From CAYYNQ01 sp964473105 (GTDB lineage: Bacteria; Sumerlaeota; Sumerlaeia; MVZB01), in NCBI GenBank assembly GCA_964473105.1, contig CAYYNQ010000067.1:8666-72665 (forward strand): 64,000 nt of DNA, in the 5' to 3' direction. Below the pieces are notes generated by a model, which made no database searches, was not told the origin of the DNA, and worked only from the letters and a program-made list of their open reading frames with translations. Made by a program: the position numbers and the translations under genes. Shown piece after piece: positions 17,390 through 27,034 of the stretch (positions within the stretch are counted from its first letter, which is position 1; every line of letters starts with the position of its first letter).

Positions 17390-17682
17390 AGGGAAGGGCT
17401 TTTGGGATAGGTGGTCCTCTTTCTCATCTCGTCTTGATTATTTGATTACCCGTTTTTTTGAATTCATCGTGCATCCATTGCACTCTTACTGGGTTGGCTG
17501 TAGCCCTGAACCTATTTTTGTCCATGAATTCGCGTTACAAATCATTTTTACAAAAAATATCTGACCCATGACCTGCCCGTATTCACAGGGAACCCGCAAC
17601 GATCTTGAGACAAATCGGGTCCGATGTCCTTTATACGCCAGGGAGTAGGTCTGGGGATGCAGCCTGGAGGCCCGGGACGACT

Positions 17683-19209
17683 TCAAACCATGCCAGACTC
17701 GGCCATTTCAACCGCCTTGAGCATTGCCATTGCCTTGATACGGGTTTCCTCATATTCATTTTCCGGAATACTGTCCGCCACGATGCCTGCACCGGCCTGT
17801 GCATACACCGTGTTATTTTTGATGATCGCCGTCCTCAGGATGATGCAGGTATCCAGGTTTCCGTCATAGCCAAAATACCCGACAGCACCACCATACGGGC
17901 CGCGCCGGATATTCTCGATTTCATCTATGATTTCCATTGCACGAATTTTGGGTGCTCCGCTCAGTGTGCCTGCCGGAAATGTCGCCGCCAAGGCGTCAAA
18001 AGCGTCAAGATCCGGATTTAGCCTTCCTTGCACGTTGCTGACGATGTGCATTACGTGGCTGTACCGCTCAATTACCATCAGGTCGTTGACCTCGACAGAA
18101 CCGGGAACGGCAACCCGCCCGGTGTCATTCCTTCCGAGATCAACAAGCATGATGTGTTCCGCCCGTTCCTTCGGGTCCGCAAGCAGTTCCTTCTCAAGTT
18201 TCAGGTCCTCCTCTTTTGTTGTTCCGCGTCGGCGCGTGCCCGCGATGGGACGCACCGTCACCTTGTCGCCTGCGACACGCACCAGGATTTCGGGACTGGA
18301 CCCGGCAAGTTGGAGGTCACCGAATTTCAGGAAAAACATGTAAGGGGAGGGATTGATTGTCCTCAAGGCGCGGTAGATGTCGAATGGATCCCCCCGGTAA
18401 GCCTTCTGGAAGCGTTGGCTGATGACAACCTGGAAGGCATCACCGGCGCGGATGTAATCCTTTACTCGCTCGACACCGGACTGGAATTCCTCGCGGGTCA
18501 TGTTGGATTCAACGGCGCCAGGATTTTCGGCCTGCGATGGGATGCGACCTTGGCTGGATGAGAGGCTCAAAGGGTGTGGTTTGAGCATACGCTCGGCCAT
18601 GAATCCAATTTTCTGGACGGCATTCTGGTATGCCTTTTCCGGGTCGTCGGTGATATGTGCGTTTGCAATCAGGATTACACGGTGCCGAAGGTGATCAAAG
18701 ATGACGAGCTTGTCGGTGACCATAAAAAATGTGTCGGGAAGTTGTCGGTCATCGGGATTGGTCTCGGGTAGTTTTTCAAAATGCCGGACAAGGTCCCAGG
18801 CCATGTATCCCACGCTGCCGCCGCGAAAGGGGAGGTCACCCAGTTCCGGGTCCTCCACCGGTTTGTAGCGAGCCATAAATTCACGCAAGAACTCCATGGG
18901 GTTCTTTGCATCGATGACGGAATCCTCACCCGCATCGTGGTGGTAGATATTGGTTTCCTCACCTTGGCTTTGAATGACGATCTCGGGGTTGCAGCCGATG
19001 AATGAATAACGGCCGATATTTTCACCCTGCTCGACGCTTTCCAGGAGAAATCCGAATTCTCCGTCAGCCATTTTTCGGTAGATCGAGACGGGGGTCTCCA
19101 TGTCGGCCATGATCTCCGTCCAGACCGGGACAAGATTGCCCTCGCGGCATCGTTTCATGAAACCTGAGATATCCGGCCTGATCTTCACGGGAGTATCATC
19201 CACTTTCAT
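17683..19209 (-). CDS. trpE: Anthranilate synthase component I
   Basis: Chorismate-using enzyme of tryptophan synthesis, 508 residues. The catalytic part shows SGAPKIRAMEIIDEIE, GTRRRGTTKEEDLKLEKELL and HIMLVDLGRNDTGRV. The N-terminal LLES at about residues 55-58, followed by GRYSFIG, is the tryptophan feedback-inhibition site in this family, so allosteric control is expected. The start ATG 19209 gives the normal N terminus. No trpG or other trp gene is adjacent, which means the glutamine amidotransferase subunit must be elsewhere. It is the last gene of a leftward run with hemC, hemD and a histidine kinase. Confidence 0.96.
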   Translation of the reverse strand: MKVDDTPVKIRPDISGFMKRCREGNLVPVWTEIMADMETPVSIYRKMADGEFGFLLESVEQGENIGRYSFIGCNPEIVIQSQGEETNIYHHDAGEDSVIDAKNPMEFLREFMARYKPVEDPELGDLPFRGGSVGYMAWDLVRHFEKLPETNPDDRQLPDTFFMVTDKLVIFDHLRHRVILIANAHITDDPEKAYQNAVQKIGFMAERMLKPHPLSLSSSQGRIPSQAENPGAVESNMTREEFQSGVERVKDYIRAGDAFQVVISQRFQKAYRGDPFDIYRALRTINPSPYMFFLKFGDLQLAGSSPEILVRVAGDKVTVRPIAGTRRRGTTKEEDLKLEKELLADPKERAEHIMLVDLGRNDTGRVAVPGSVEVNDLMVIERYSHVMHIVSNVQGRLNPDLDAFDALAATFPAGTLSGAPKIRAMEIIDEIENIRRGPYGGAVGYFGYDGNLDTCIILRTAIIKNNTVYAQAGAGIVADSIPENEYEETRIKAMAMLKAVEMAESGMV

Positions 19210-19382
19210 GAGTATGAATTTACCTGTATTTCTGTCTTGACTGGGTATACATCGCAGACGACCTACAATGGCACGTCCACCGATGATCCCTCAAGTCTAA
19301 TCTTGTGTGTCGGCCGGAGCAGCGGGGTTCCCAGACTTTTCGTTGTCAGAGTGGAGTACCCATGACCAATCGGATATCCGGG

Positions 19383-20756
19383 TCAGGTTGAGTTGTCAGA
19401 CTTGTCCATTGGAAATTCGAGGAGAAAAATACTGCCCCTGGACATTTCTGATCGTACGGATATTATGCCCCCGAAGCTTTCAATTATCCGCTGGGTGACG
19501 GCAAGTCCGAGTCCGGTTCCCCGTTTCTTGCTGGTGAAGAACGGCTTGAAGATGTGCTGAATATCCTCATCAGAAATCCCCTGTCCGTTGTCCTCAACCT
19601 CAATGCAAACCGTATCCCGGAACGTATTGCTGTAAATCCTGGAATGGATTATGCCCTGCTGATCCTGCGGGACCGACTGGCGGGCATTCATATAAATGTT
19701 CAATAACGCCTGTTTGATAAGGTTGGGGTCTGCATGGAACGGGGGGCAGTCGTTCTCGTAATCGCATTGAAGAACAAAGCGATACGTGTGTGTTTTGGGG
19801 AATACAAAAAGAAGCACCTCATTATTGATATCCACCGGGTTGACAGCCATGTTTCCCCTGGGTCTGGGGTTGGCGAAAGTCAACATCTGCCGGACAATAT
19901 CCTTGCAGCGCATTGCTTCCCTGTGGATCGCCTCAAGCTCCTCTTGCCTTCCGGACTGTTGTCCGGCGGTCATTTTCAGGTATTCCGCATTGGCCGCAAT
20001 AATCCCGATAGGGTTGTTGATTTCATGGGCAACCCCCGCGGCGATCTCCCCGACACGCGCGAGGCTGTCCGTGCGCAGTAGCTTTTCGTGAATCTCCATG
20101 AGCTCGCTCTTCTGCCGGTTAATGATCATGACCAGGAACCAGCTCATCAAGATGACGAGCCAGATCAGGAGCAGTGAGACCATGAAATCCTTGTCAATGA
20201 ACCTGAAGCTGAAGTCACGGATGTAGAAAGTTGACATGTAGAGCAGGGATATCAGCAAGTTGACAAATATGGTCTCGCCGATCTTCTTGAAAAGTGCGAA
20301 ACCGCGCATGACCAGGAGGAAGTAGAGGATGTAAAAATCATGATGCGTCTTCGTTGCAAACTCGCTGGTTGCCAGATCCAGATAGATGAGCATTGAGACA
20401 AAAATAACATCTATCAGATATGAGGTGAGCGTGAATGGCCTGATTTGTCCAGACGAGACCCTGCTGAAGAAGAACACATAGGTTTCCGCGCAGTTGAGCA
20501 TGAAATAGGAGAAGAAGAGCCCAAAAACCATCCCGGTCGGCCATGAGCTGATAATCCAGCTCCAAAGCAGGACCGTGATGGAAAGGATGATCCATTTCAA
20601 CGGTATGATGGCGCGTTTCTCCAGCCGATACAGGCTGTCGCGGTACTCCTGTTCCCCAAGTGGAAGAGGCTGTGCGGCATTCATCCCTGTTGTCTTTAAA
20701 ATCGAATCATGCGGGTTCATCCCCTTGAATATCCGTGCCCCCCTGGATTTTATCAA
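19383..20756 (-). CDS. Membrane sensor histidine kinase (orphan)
   Basis: 457 residues. The N-terminal 210 or so carry five or six hydrophobic segments (LKWIILSITVLLWSWII, GMVFGLFFSYFML, FYILYFLLVMRGFALF, VSLLLIWLVILMSWFLVMII), forming an integral membrane input domain with little exposed sequence. A dimerisation/phospho-acceptor helix follows with the His in GEIAAGVAHEINNPIGI, then the ATPase domain with N box LIKQALLNIYMNARQS, G1 VEDNGQGIS, F box IFKPFFTSKKRGTGLGL. All kinase motifs look intact. No response regulator is adjacent. It starts 50 bp after hemD and ends 173 bp before trpE on the same strand, so it may be cotranscribed with the hem genes. Confidence 0.92.
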   Translation of the reverse strand: MIKSRGARIFKGMNPHDSILKTTGMNAAQPLPLGEQEYRDSLYRLEKRAIIPLKWIILSITVLLWSWIISSWPTGMVFGLFFSYFMLNCAETYVFFFSRVSSGQIRPFTLTSYLIDVIFVSMLIYLDLATSEFATKTHHDFYILYFLLVMRGFALFKKIGETIFVNLLISLLYMSTFYIRDFSFRFIDKDFMVSLLLIWLVILMSWFLVMIINRQKSELMEIHEKLLRTDSLARVGEIAAGVAHEINNPIGIIAANAEYLKMTAGQQSGRQEELEAIHREAMRCKDIVRQMLTFANPRPRGNMAVNPVDINNEVLLFVFPKTHTYRFVLQCDYENDCPPFHADPNLIKQALLNIYMNARQSVPQDQQGIIHSRIYSNTFRDTVCIEVEDNGQGISDEDIQHIFKPFFTSKKRGTGLGLAVTQRIIESFGGIISVRSEMSRGSIFLLEFPMDKSDNST

Positions 20757-20806
20757 GGATGTATTCCAATGGTTATGACAGACGGCTCGGTTCGGGCCAT
20801 CAATGC

Positions 20807-21610
20807 TTAGCTTGCGGGAATATCGGCGAGTTGCAGGGCTGCATCAACAAGCTCCGCGGGTGAGGGTCCGGTGCTGGTTATGAGGTGGCGGATGTCCGGC
20901 GCCAGATCCTTCAGGCGACTCGCTGTCGTATCGCCCAGAGCAAGCCACTTCATGCGACGGGGGGGGATAAGTTGGGTCGCCAGTCCCGCAATGATTATCT
21001 CCACGGCGGAGGGCGAGCTGATCAGGATGGTCGCATATTCCATTCTCTCCGCGAGACTCATCAACTCTGCAAGGCCCTCTGCATCCTCTACCGGTTCATA
21101 CACGTGTATTAATTCGACATCGAATCCCCTTGCAGCGAGTCCTTCGGGTAATTCCCTGCGTGACTGGCTGGATCCCGCAATCATGACTGGCAACGGAGGG
21201 TTGTTCGGGAGGCTTTCTGCAAGTGAGCGGGCATTCGATTGCGGCGCCGTAAACTCAGCCTTCTGTCCATACCCTCCAAGCAGTTCCGCGGATGTCCGGC
21301 CGATGACCGCGAAACGGATATCAGCTAGATCGTTCGGACATGGGTGGATGGGCAGGATTGACCCGAAGAAAAAATCAATTGCGGTTGGACTCGGCAGAAT
21401 GAGCCATCCCCCGTTTTTTCCGATCATGCGGAGGTGTTTCATGAAGCGGGAATCAGGTTGACCTTGCATGGGGGCGAATCTTAGCACCGGTGCCGTATGG
21501 ACATCGGCACCCGCATTTCGGAACGCCTGAATGGTGGAACCCGAGCGATTTTCGGGGCGGGTGATGATGATGGATAGTCCCGATAATGGTTTTGACGTCA
21601 GGGTCTTCAT
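20807..21610 (-). CDS. hemD: Uroporphyrinogen-III synthase
   Basis: Closes and inverts ring D of hydroxymethylbilane to give uroporphyrinogen III. Family members diverge strongly; recognisable pieces are LSGLSIIITRPENRSG at the N terminus, LILPSPTAIDFFF, and the late TILISSPSAVEIIIAGL with GDTTASRL. The frame is open another 76 codons upstream inside hemC, but ATG 21610 overlaps the hemC TGA as ATGA, which sets the start by translational coupling. The product is 267 residues, usual for the family. The tandem hemC-hemD order is typical of bacteria and strengthens the call. Confidence 0.92.
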   Translation of the reverse strand: MKTLTSKPLSGLSIIITRPENRSGSTIQAFRNAGADVHTAPVLRFAPMQGQPDSRFMKHLRMIGKNGGWLILPSPTAIDFFFGSILPIHPCPNDLADIRFAVIGRTSAELLGGYGQKAEFTAPQSNARSLAESLPNNPPLPVMIAGSSQSRRELPEGLAARGFDVELIHVYEPVEDAEGLAELMSLAERMEYATILISSPSAVEIIIAGLATQLIPPRRMKWLALGDTTASRLKDLAPDIRHLITSTGPSPAELVDAALQLADIPAS

Positions 21611-22554
21611 GGCGCTGGGGGCTTGAGATTCAGGTTCCTGATGAGTTCGGGGCCGGCCATCTGGATCAAGCCCTGGGCCATCGTCCGTGATTCCTTCAGC
21701 CGGCATTCGGGATCCGGATCCATCAGGATGGTACGCCGCATGATACTTTTGCCATCCGCGGACCCGATCATCCCCGTCAACTGCCAGCAGGAATTTCTGT
21801 CTAGGAATCGGGCATGGATCCCGACAGGAGTATTGCACCCCGCACCGAGTTCCCTGATAAATGCGCGTTCCAGGTCCACTGCATGCCGCGAATCAGGGTC
21901 ATTCAGTGTCTCCAGTATCTGTTGATATTCGCCGGTTCGTGCCTCAATTGCGATTGCGCCCTGTCCCATGGCCGGGGTCAGGGTTTCAATATCGAAAACC
22001 TCGGTAATTTCATTTTCGCGGTCCAGTCGTTGGAGGCCGGCACTGGCAAGGATGACCGCATCACAGAATCCTTCGTGCATTTTTCGGATCCGGGTGGGAA
22101 CATTGCCGCGGATTGGAACTACTTGGAGATCAGGCCTGATGGTGAGAACCTGAGCGCTGCGCCGTGGGCTGCCCGTTGCAATGCGTGAACCGGGAGAAAG
22201 CTCATGGAGGCAGCGACCATTCCGGCTGATCATGGCGTCCATGGGTGAGCAACGCTCCGGTACCGATGCTAGACACAGTCCATCGGGAAGTTCGACCGGA
22301 AGATCTTTCAGGCTGTGCACAGCAAGGTCGATCTCTCTTCTGATCAGTGCGGCCTCGATCTCCCGGATGAATATTCGGGACTCACCCATTTCGGGAACAT
22401 GCGAGACCTGGTCCATATCGCCCCGGGTGCTGATGATCCTTCTTGTGCCCCCGATGCGATTCTTTTCAAGGAGTGTCAGGACGGTTTCGGCCTGAACAAG
22501 CGCAAGCTCACTGCCGCGTGTCCCGACCCCGAGTGTGGTGGTATTTTGGTTCAA
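21607..22554 (-). CDS. hemC: Porphobilinogen deaminase (hydroxymethylbilane synthase)
   Basis: Joins four porphobilinogens into hydroxymethylbilane. Seen: GVGTRGSELALVQAE, RREIDLAVHSLKDLPVELPD with the catalytic Asp, ATGSPRRSAQ, and the cofactor-carrying Cys at about residue 240 in ELGAGCNTPVG. A stop lies in frame five codons upstream and no ATG or GTG is available, so translation appears to start at TTG 22554. No strong Shine-Dalgarno sequence is visible. The gene overlaps hemD by 4 bp and lies 245 bp downstream of transketolase on the same strand. Confidence 0.96.
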   Translation of the reverse strand: MNQNTTTLGVGTRGSELALVQAETVLTLLEKNRIGGTRRIISTRGDMDQVSHVPEMGESRIFIREIEAALIRREIDLAVHSLKDLPVELPDGLCLASVPERCSPMDAMISRNGRCLHELSPGSRIATGSPRRSAQVLTIRPDLQVVPIRGNVPTRIRKMHEGFCDAVILASAGLQRLDRENEITEVFDIETLTPAMGQGAIAIEARTGEYQQILETLNDPDSRHAVDLERAFIRELGAGCNTPVGIHARFLDRNSCWQLTGMIGSADGKSIMRRTILMDPDPECRLKESRTMAQGLIQMAGPELIRNLNLKPPAP

Positions 22555-22799
22555 TTGAATTGGTGCTCAATGCTTGTGGACGTGAAGGCGCATTGCGATC
22601 ACTATGAATGATGACCGGGCGGAGGTCAAGGGGGTGGCATGGTCCGCCCGGCCAGTATCGTGTTCATTCCGGTGTTTGGGGGGCGGAGTGTCTATCGTGA
22701 ATTCTTTGTGTCCGTCAATCCCGGATAATTTTACAACGATGTCCACCGTGATTGATACACGGTCACCGCATGCGGGTTGCGGTATACAGGGGAATGAAA

Positions 22800-24803
22800 T
22801 CAGATTGGTGCCGGTAGTCGGGATTTTATCCTCCTGATGATCCTTTCGGCCGTGAAACCGAATTCTTCACGGAGATCGGGTTCCGGCGCGGATGCGCCGT
22901 AGCCAGACATACTGATGATCAGGCCATTCCGGCCCGTATATTTATGCCACCCCATCTCAATCCCGGCTTCGATCGCGACACAGAGGGTGAAATCCCCCCC
23001 CAAGACCGATCGTCGATAGGATTCATCCTGGCTGTCAAAGAATTCCCAGCATGGTATGGATACGACCCGGACGGAAATACCGGACAATTCCAGTTTCCGG
23101 GTGACTTCAATGGCCGTGCTCACTTCGGATCCGGTTGCACATATCAGGACATCAGATGAAGTTCCCGGATCGCCGTGGAGAATGTAGCCGCCACGGGCAA
23201 CTCCCTCAAGTGCCCTTGTTCGTGTCAGCTCTCCAAGGTCGGGAAGACCCTGTCGTGTCAGCGAGAAAGCGACGGGTCCATCCTGTTGGATTGCCTTGAT
23301 CCAGGCTGCCTTGAGCTCGTTACCGTCACAGGGGCGGATGAAGGCCAAGTTTGGGATGGCACGCAGCGCGGCATAATGTTCAACCGGCTGATGCGTCGGG
23401 CCATCCTCGCCAAGGAAAACCGAATCATGGGTGAATTGAAAGATGACCTTTTGTTTCATCAGGGCACAGAGACGTATCGCGTTCCGCATGTAGTCGGAGA
23501 ATGTCATGAATGTCGCGCATAGAGGCCTGAAAAGGCCTGTAAGGGCCATGCCGTAACAGGCTGAGGCCATGGCGAACTCACGGACCCCGAACTTGAGGTT
23601 GCGTTGCCCCCAGTCCCCAGGTGTAATGCATCCGCTCCACTTGATATTACTTGAGTCAGAGCAGGAAAGGTCTGCTGAGCCGGTATAGAAGAAGGGTAAC
23701 AGCCTGGCGACCTCCGCGATAATTATCTGGCTCTGTGCTCGGGTAGCCTTGCCGGCCGGGATTTCTAGATTCCAGATCCTGTCGATAAAATCCGGGTCCG
23801 GCGTCTGGCTGCTGAAACTTGACCAGAGTTTCATGAGATCCGGTTTGCCTCCCAGGGTTTTCTCCAGCGCGGCGTCCCATGTTTTCTCATGGCCGGCGAG
23901 CCGTTTTTGAAGGCCCTGCATAAATCGGGAGACCTCAGCCGGGATGTGGAAGGCCGATTCCGGCCAGTCGAGGGATTTCTTCAATGCCTCCAATTCCTCC
24001 CGACCGAGTTTGGCCCCGTGACAGGAACTCGTGGCCTGTTTGCTGGGCGCCCCCTTGCCAATGATTGTCTTTGCGATAATGATGACGGGTTTGCCGGTTT
24101 CGGATCGTGCTGTCTCGAATGCCTCTTCAATCTGGTCGAAGTCATGGCCGTCAATATGAATAACCCTGAATCCGTATGCCCTGTATCTTTCTCCCGTATC
24201 CTCACTGAGGCATTCAGACGTCGGGCCGTCGAGGCAGATGTCATTCGAATCGTAGATCAGGACGAGGTTGTCTAGTTGGAGGTGGCCGGCAAGACTTGAT
24301 GCCTCCGCGGAGATTCCTTCCATGATGCAGCCATCGCCGGCAAGGACGAAGACCTTGGAGTTGAATAATGTGTCATCAAATCTGCCACGCAAGATCTTTA
24401 GCGCAATGGCCATGCCTGAGGCAGCAGCAATTCCCTGCCCCAGTGGACCCGTTGTTGTTTCCACACCGGGAGCTTCCCCGAATTCAGGATGACCGGGTGT
24501 CATGGAATGCAACTGGCGAAAATTTTTCAACTGCTCAAGCGGGAGATCATAACCGGTGAGATGAAGCAGGGAGTAAAGGAACATTGATCCATGTCCTGCA
24601 GAGAGGACGAACCGGTCGCGTCCAAACCAGCCTGGGTTCTGCGGATTGTGGCGGAGTTGTGACGTATAAAGATAGGCGCCGATTTCCGCACAACCAAGTG
24701 GCAGTCCGGGATGCCCGCAGCCTGCTTTTTCAATGGATTCGGCTGCCAGAACCCTGACAGTATCGGCCGTTTTCTGCAGGATTTCTCGAGTATTATGGTC
24801 CAT
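22800..24803 (-). CDS. tkt: Transketolase
   Basis: Thiamine-diphosphate enzyme of the pentose phosphate pathway, 667 residues. N-terminal motifs: GCGHPGLPLGCAEIGAYLY, SAGHGSMFLYSLLHLTGY, TTGPLGQGIAAASGMAIA, and the cofactor motif GDGCIMEGISAEAS. The pyrimidine domain shows QFTHDSVFLGEDGPTHQPVE and the C-terminal domain follows. ATG 24803 has AAGGGG 5 bp upstream; the frame is open 43 more codons but those lack family sequence. It faces away from the small unknown gene at 25109. Confidence 0.97.
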   Translation of the reverse strand: MDHNTREILQKTADTVRVLAAESIEKAGCGHPGLPLGCAEIGAYLYTSQLRHNPQNPGWFGRDRFVLSAGHGSMFLYSLLHLTGYDLPLEQLKNFRQLHSMTPGHPEFGEAPGVETTTGPLGQGIAAASGMAIALKILRGRFDDTLFNSKVFVLAGDGCIMEGISAEASSLAGHLQLDNLVLIYDSNDICLDGPTSECLSEDTGERYRAYGFRVIHIDGHDFDQIEEAFETARSETGKPVIIIAKTIIGKGAPSKQATSSCHGAKLGREELEALKKSLDWPESAFHIPAEVSRFMQGLQKRLAGHEKTWDAALEKTLGGKPDLMKLWSSFSSQTPDPDFIDRIWNLEIPAGKATRAQSQIIIAEVARLLPFFYTGSADLSCSDSSNIKWSGCITPGDWGQRNLKFGVREFAMASACYGMALTGLFRPLCATFMTFSDYMRNAIRLCALMKQKVIFQFTHDSVFLGEDGPTHQPVEHYAALRAIPNLAFIRPCDGNELKAAWIKAIQQDGPVAFSLTRQGLPDLGELTRTRALEGVARGGYILHGDPGTSSDVLICATGSEVSTAIEVTRKLELSGISVRVVSIPCWEFFDSQDESYRRSVLGGDFTLCVAIEAGIEMGWHKYTGRNGLIISMSGYGASAPEPDLREEFGFTAERIIRRIKSRLPAPI

Positions 24804-25108
24804 CTCGACCCCTTTAAGACTTTTTTCAGAGTGATGAGTATCGATCCTAGGCACATCAAATTCGATATCGACTTTGAATGACCTGAAGGGGGAGGAAACG
24901 ATGTGGTTCGTTTCAAGCCCTGTATATTTCAAAGGTTTTCAATCTAACTTCCGGACATGTTTCGGTCAATCATGATCGGATCTTTTGCAGAACAAGATCT
25001 CGTGTTGACCAGTCCGGGCTTGAATTCCAAATGTGCCTTCTTTTAACATTTGTTGTAGTGTCCGTGGCTGGTCGTCGGCCCACAGGGTGCCCGGTTCCTT
25101 GGGAGAGT
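24804..25108. other. Divergent intergenic region
   Basis: About 305 bp between the starts of transketolase (leftward) and the small rightward gene at 25109. It must hold promoters for both directions. The sequence is of mixed composition with no striking repeat, and I could not pick out a promoter with confidence. Confidence 0.4.
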
Positions 25109-25453
25109 GTGTTTCTGTTGAGTGAAATTGACAAAAAAAATCCGGTCTCGCTTCATGAAATGCTGATAAACCGCAAGCGGGAGGTCATGGATGTTATTAA
25201 ACAGAATTTCGCCCGCTATGGCGATCGAGTCTGCGACCTGATAACGCGTGAGTCACAGAAAACAAATGGCTTGCAGAATATCCTCCTGAAATTGGGGATT
25301 TCGGGGGTTCCACGCTTTGATCATCAGGTCACTCGACTGGCCAAGTTCCTTGCCCAGAATGGCAAGAGTGAGTTTATCCGTCAGATGCAGAGGGATTCAC
25401 CAGGGATCAAATCGGGGCAGGGACCGTCGTCAGGATGTCCGCAGGGTGTCTAA
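25109..25453 (+). CDS. Small uncharacterised protein
   Basis: About 114 residues with no family I recognise. GTG 25109 has GGGAG at 25101-25105, well placed, and begins the polar part (VFLLSEIDKKNPVSLHEML). The frame is open back to ATG 25031, which would add a Cys-rich hydrophobic piece. The chain looks mostly helical and basic: LINRKREVMDVIKQNFARYG, TNGLQNILLKLGISGVPRF, FLAQNGKSEFIRQMQ. No signal peptide from the chosen start, no membrane helix, no metal motif. It is followed after 155 bp by clpX, which has its own likely promoter, so the two may not be cotranscribed. Confidence 0.55.
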   Translation: MFLLSEIDKKNPVSLHEMLINRKREVMDVIKQNFARYGDRVCDLITRESQKTNGLQNILLKLGISGVPRFDHQVTRLAKFLAQNGKSEFIRQMQRDSPGIKSGQGPSSGCPQGV

Positions 25454-25540
25454 CCGCATATGAGAGGTTTCTGACATGACATTGAATCCCATTGGGCGTT
25501 AGAGGAAGCAGGCGGGAAAGACATGACCCATTTTTTTATG

Positions 25541-25570
25541 TTGCTGTCATTCATGGGTTTAGAGTATAAG
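25541..25570 (+). promoter_or_regulatory. Candidate sigma-70-type promoter of clpX
   Basis: TTGCTG (25541-25546) and TATAAG (25565-25570) are separated by 18 bp and lie about 39 bp before the clpX ATG. Four of six bases match at -35 and five of six at -10. This is a visual match only. Confidence 0.35.
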
Positions 25571-25608
25571 GTCATTATTATTGTCAACAAGGCGATGGGA
25601 TCCGGTCC

Positions 25609-26868
25609 ATGAAATTACGTTGTTCCTTCTGTGGGAAAGATCAGCATGCCGTAAGGACCTTGTTCAAGGGCCTTACCCAAAAAGAAAGCATGATGACGGT
25701 TTATGTCTGTGACGAATGTGTCAGGCAGTGCAATGAGCGTCTGGCGCGGGACCAGCTGATTCAGGCCGAGGAGTCGGCATTGGACAACCTGAAGGAACTG
25801 CCGACTCCATCCGAGATCAAGAGTGCCATTGACCAGTATGTAATCAGCCAGGACCGGACCAAGAAGATCGTGTCGGTTGCCGTGTACAATCACTATAAAA
25901 GGTTGAGGCACAACATGGGCAATGATGAACTGGAATTGGAGAAAAGCAACATTTTGCTCATTGGCCCAACCGGTTCGGGGAAGACCCTGATCGCCCAGAC
26001 ACTTGCAAGAATTCTAGAGGTGCCATTCGCGATTGCGGATGCGACAACCCTGACTCAGGCCGGATATGTGGGAGAGGATGTCGAGAACATCCTTCTGAGG
26101 CTTCTGCAGAATGCTGAAGGAGACAAGGACAGGGCCGAGCGTGGGATTATTTATATTGATGAGATCGACAAAATATCAAGGACAACCCAGAACGTCTCAA
26201 TTACCCGGGATGTGTCGGGAGAGGGTGTCCAGCAGGCGCTGTTGAAGATTCTTGAGGGGACGATTGCCAATGTGCCGCCGACAGGGGGGCGGAAGCACCC
26301 CCATCAGGAATATATTCAACTGGATACGCGCAACATCCTGTTTATTTGTGGAGGTGCATTCAGCGGACTTGACACGATCATAGAACACAGGATCTCTCAG
26401 AGGACCATGGGTTTTGCTGCGGATGTCATCAGTCGTGAGGACCGGAATGTCGGTGAAATATTGGAGAAGACCATCTTTGAAGATCTGCTGAAATACGGGA
26501 TGATCCCGGAATTCCTGGGACGCTTTCCGATTGTCACGACACTGCAGGAGCTGGAGGAGAAGGAACTGGTCGAGATTTTGGTAAGACCGCGTAACTCGAT
26601 CATCAAGCAGTATCAGAAACTTTTCCATCTGGACTCGGTCAATCTTCATTTTACGGATGAAGCACTCGGCGAGATTGCCCGGAAGGCATTGGAGATGGAC
26701 ACCGGGGCACGGGGTTTGAGGGCGATTCTTGAGGATTTCATGCTGGAGATCATGTATGGGCTTCCCGAAAAGTCCGAAGAGTATGGTGAGTGCCGGATCA
26801 ATGCCGGGGTCATCCGTGGCGAAGATGAACCCGAATTCATTGAGTCAGAAAAGCGCGAATCGGCCTGA
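25609..26868 (+). CDS. clpX: ATP-dependent Clp protease, ATPase subunit ClpX
   Basis: AAA+ unfoldase that feeds substrates to ClpP, 419 residues. The N-terminal zinc-binding domain has C5, C8, C34 and C37 (CSFC, CDEC). Then come Walker A GPTGSGKT (119-126), pore loop GYVG (152-155), Walker B IIYIDEIDK (about 180-188), and sensor/arginine-finger region FLGRFPIVTTL. The ClpP-contact loop, usually IGF, appears as MGF in QRTMGFAAD. clpP and tig, often just upstream, are not in the window. Expression likely comes from the promoter at 25541-25570. Confidence 0.97.
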   Translation: MKLRCSFCGKDQHAVRTLFKGLTQKESMMTVYVCDECVRQCNERLARDQLIQAEESALDNLKELPTPSEIKSAIDQYVISQDRTKKIVSVAVYNHYKRLRHNMGNDELELEKSNILLIGPTGSGKTLIAQTLARILEVPFAIADATTLTQAGYVGEDVENILLRLLQNAEGDKDRAERGIIYIDEIDKISRTTQNVSITRDVSGEGVQQALLKILEGTIANVPPTGGRKHPHQEYIQLDTRNILFICGGAFSGLDTIIEHRISQRTMGFAADVISREDRNVGEILEKTIFEDLLKYGMIPEFLGRFPIVTTLQELEEKELVEILVRPRNSIIKQYQKLFHLDSVNLHFTDEALGEIARKALEMDTGARGLRAILEDFMLEIMYGLPEKSEEYGECRINAGVIRGEDEPEFIESEKRESA

Positions 26869-27034
26869 TCTGCATCAGATGTTTATCTGGCCTTAAAGTC
26901 TTCCCATGTCGTGTTGTTTCCTCCTGTGATTCCCAGGATTGTTCATGGAGTCCACTTGAAAGGACAGGTTGCGGTCAGGCACTCATGCTGGTTTTCTCAA
27001 CGTGGAGATCACAGGGTTCCCGGGTAATCATAAA

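Noticed and set aside
25522..25560. Possible hairpin ACCCAT/ATGGGT before clpX
   Set aside because: Only a 6-bp weak stem with a 21-nt loop, and its T-run lies inside the loop rather than after the stem.
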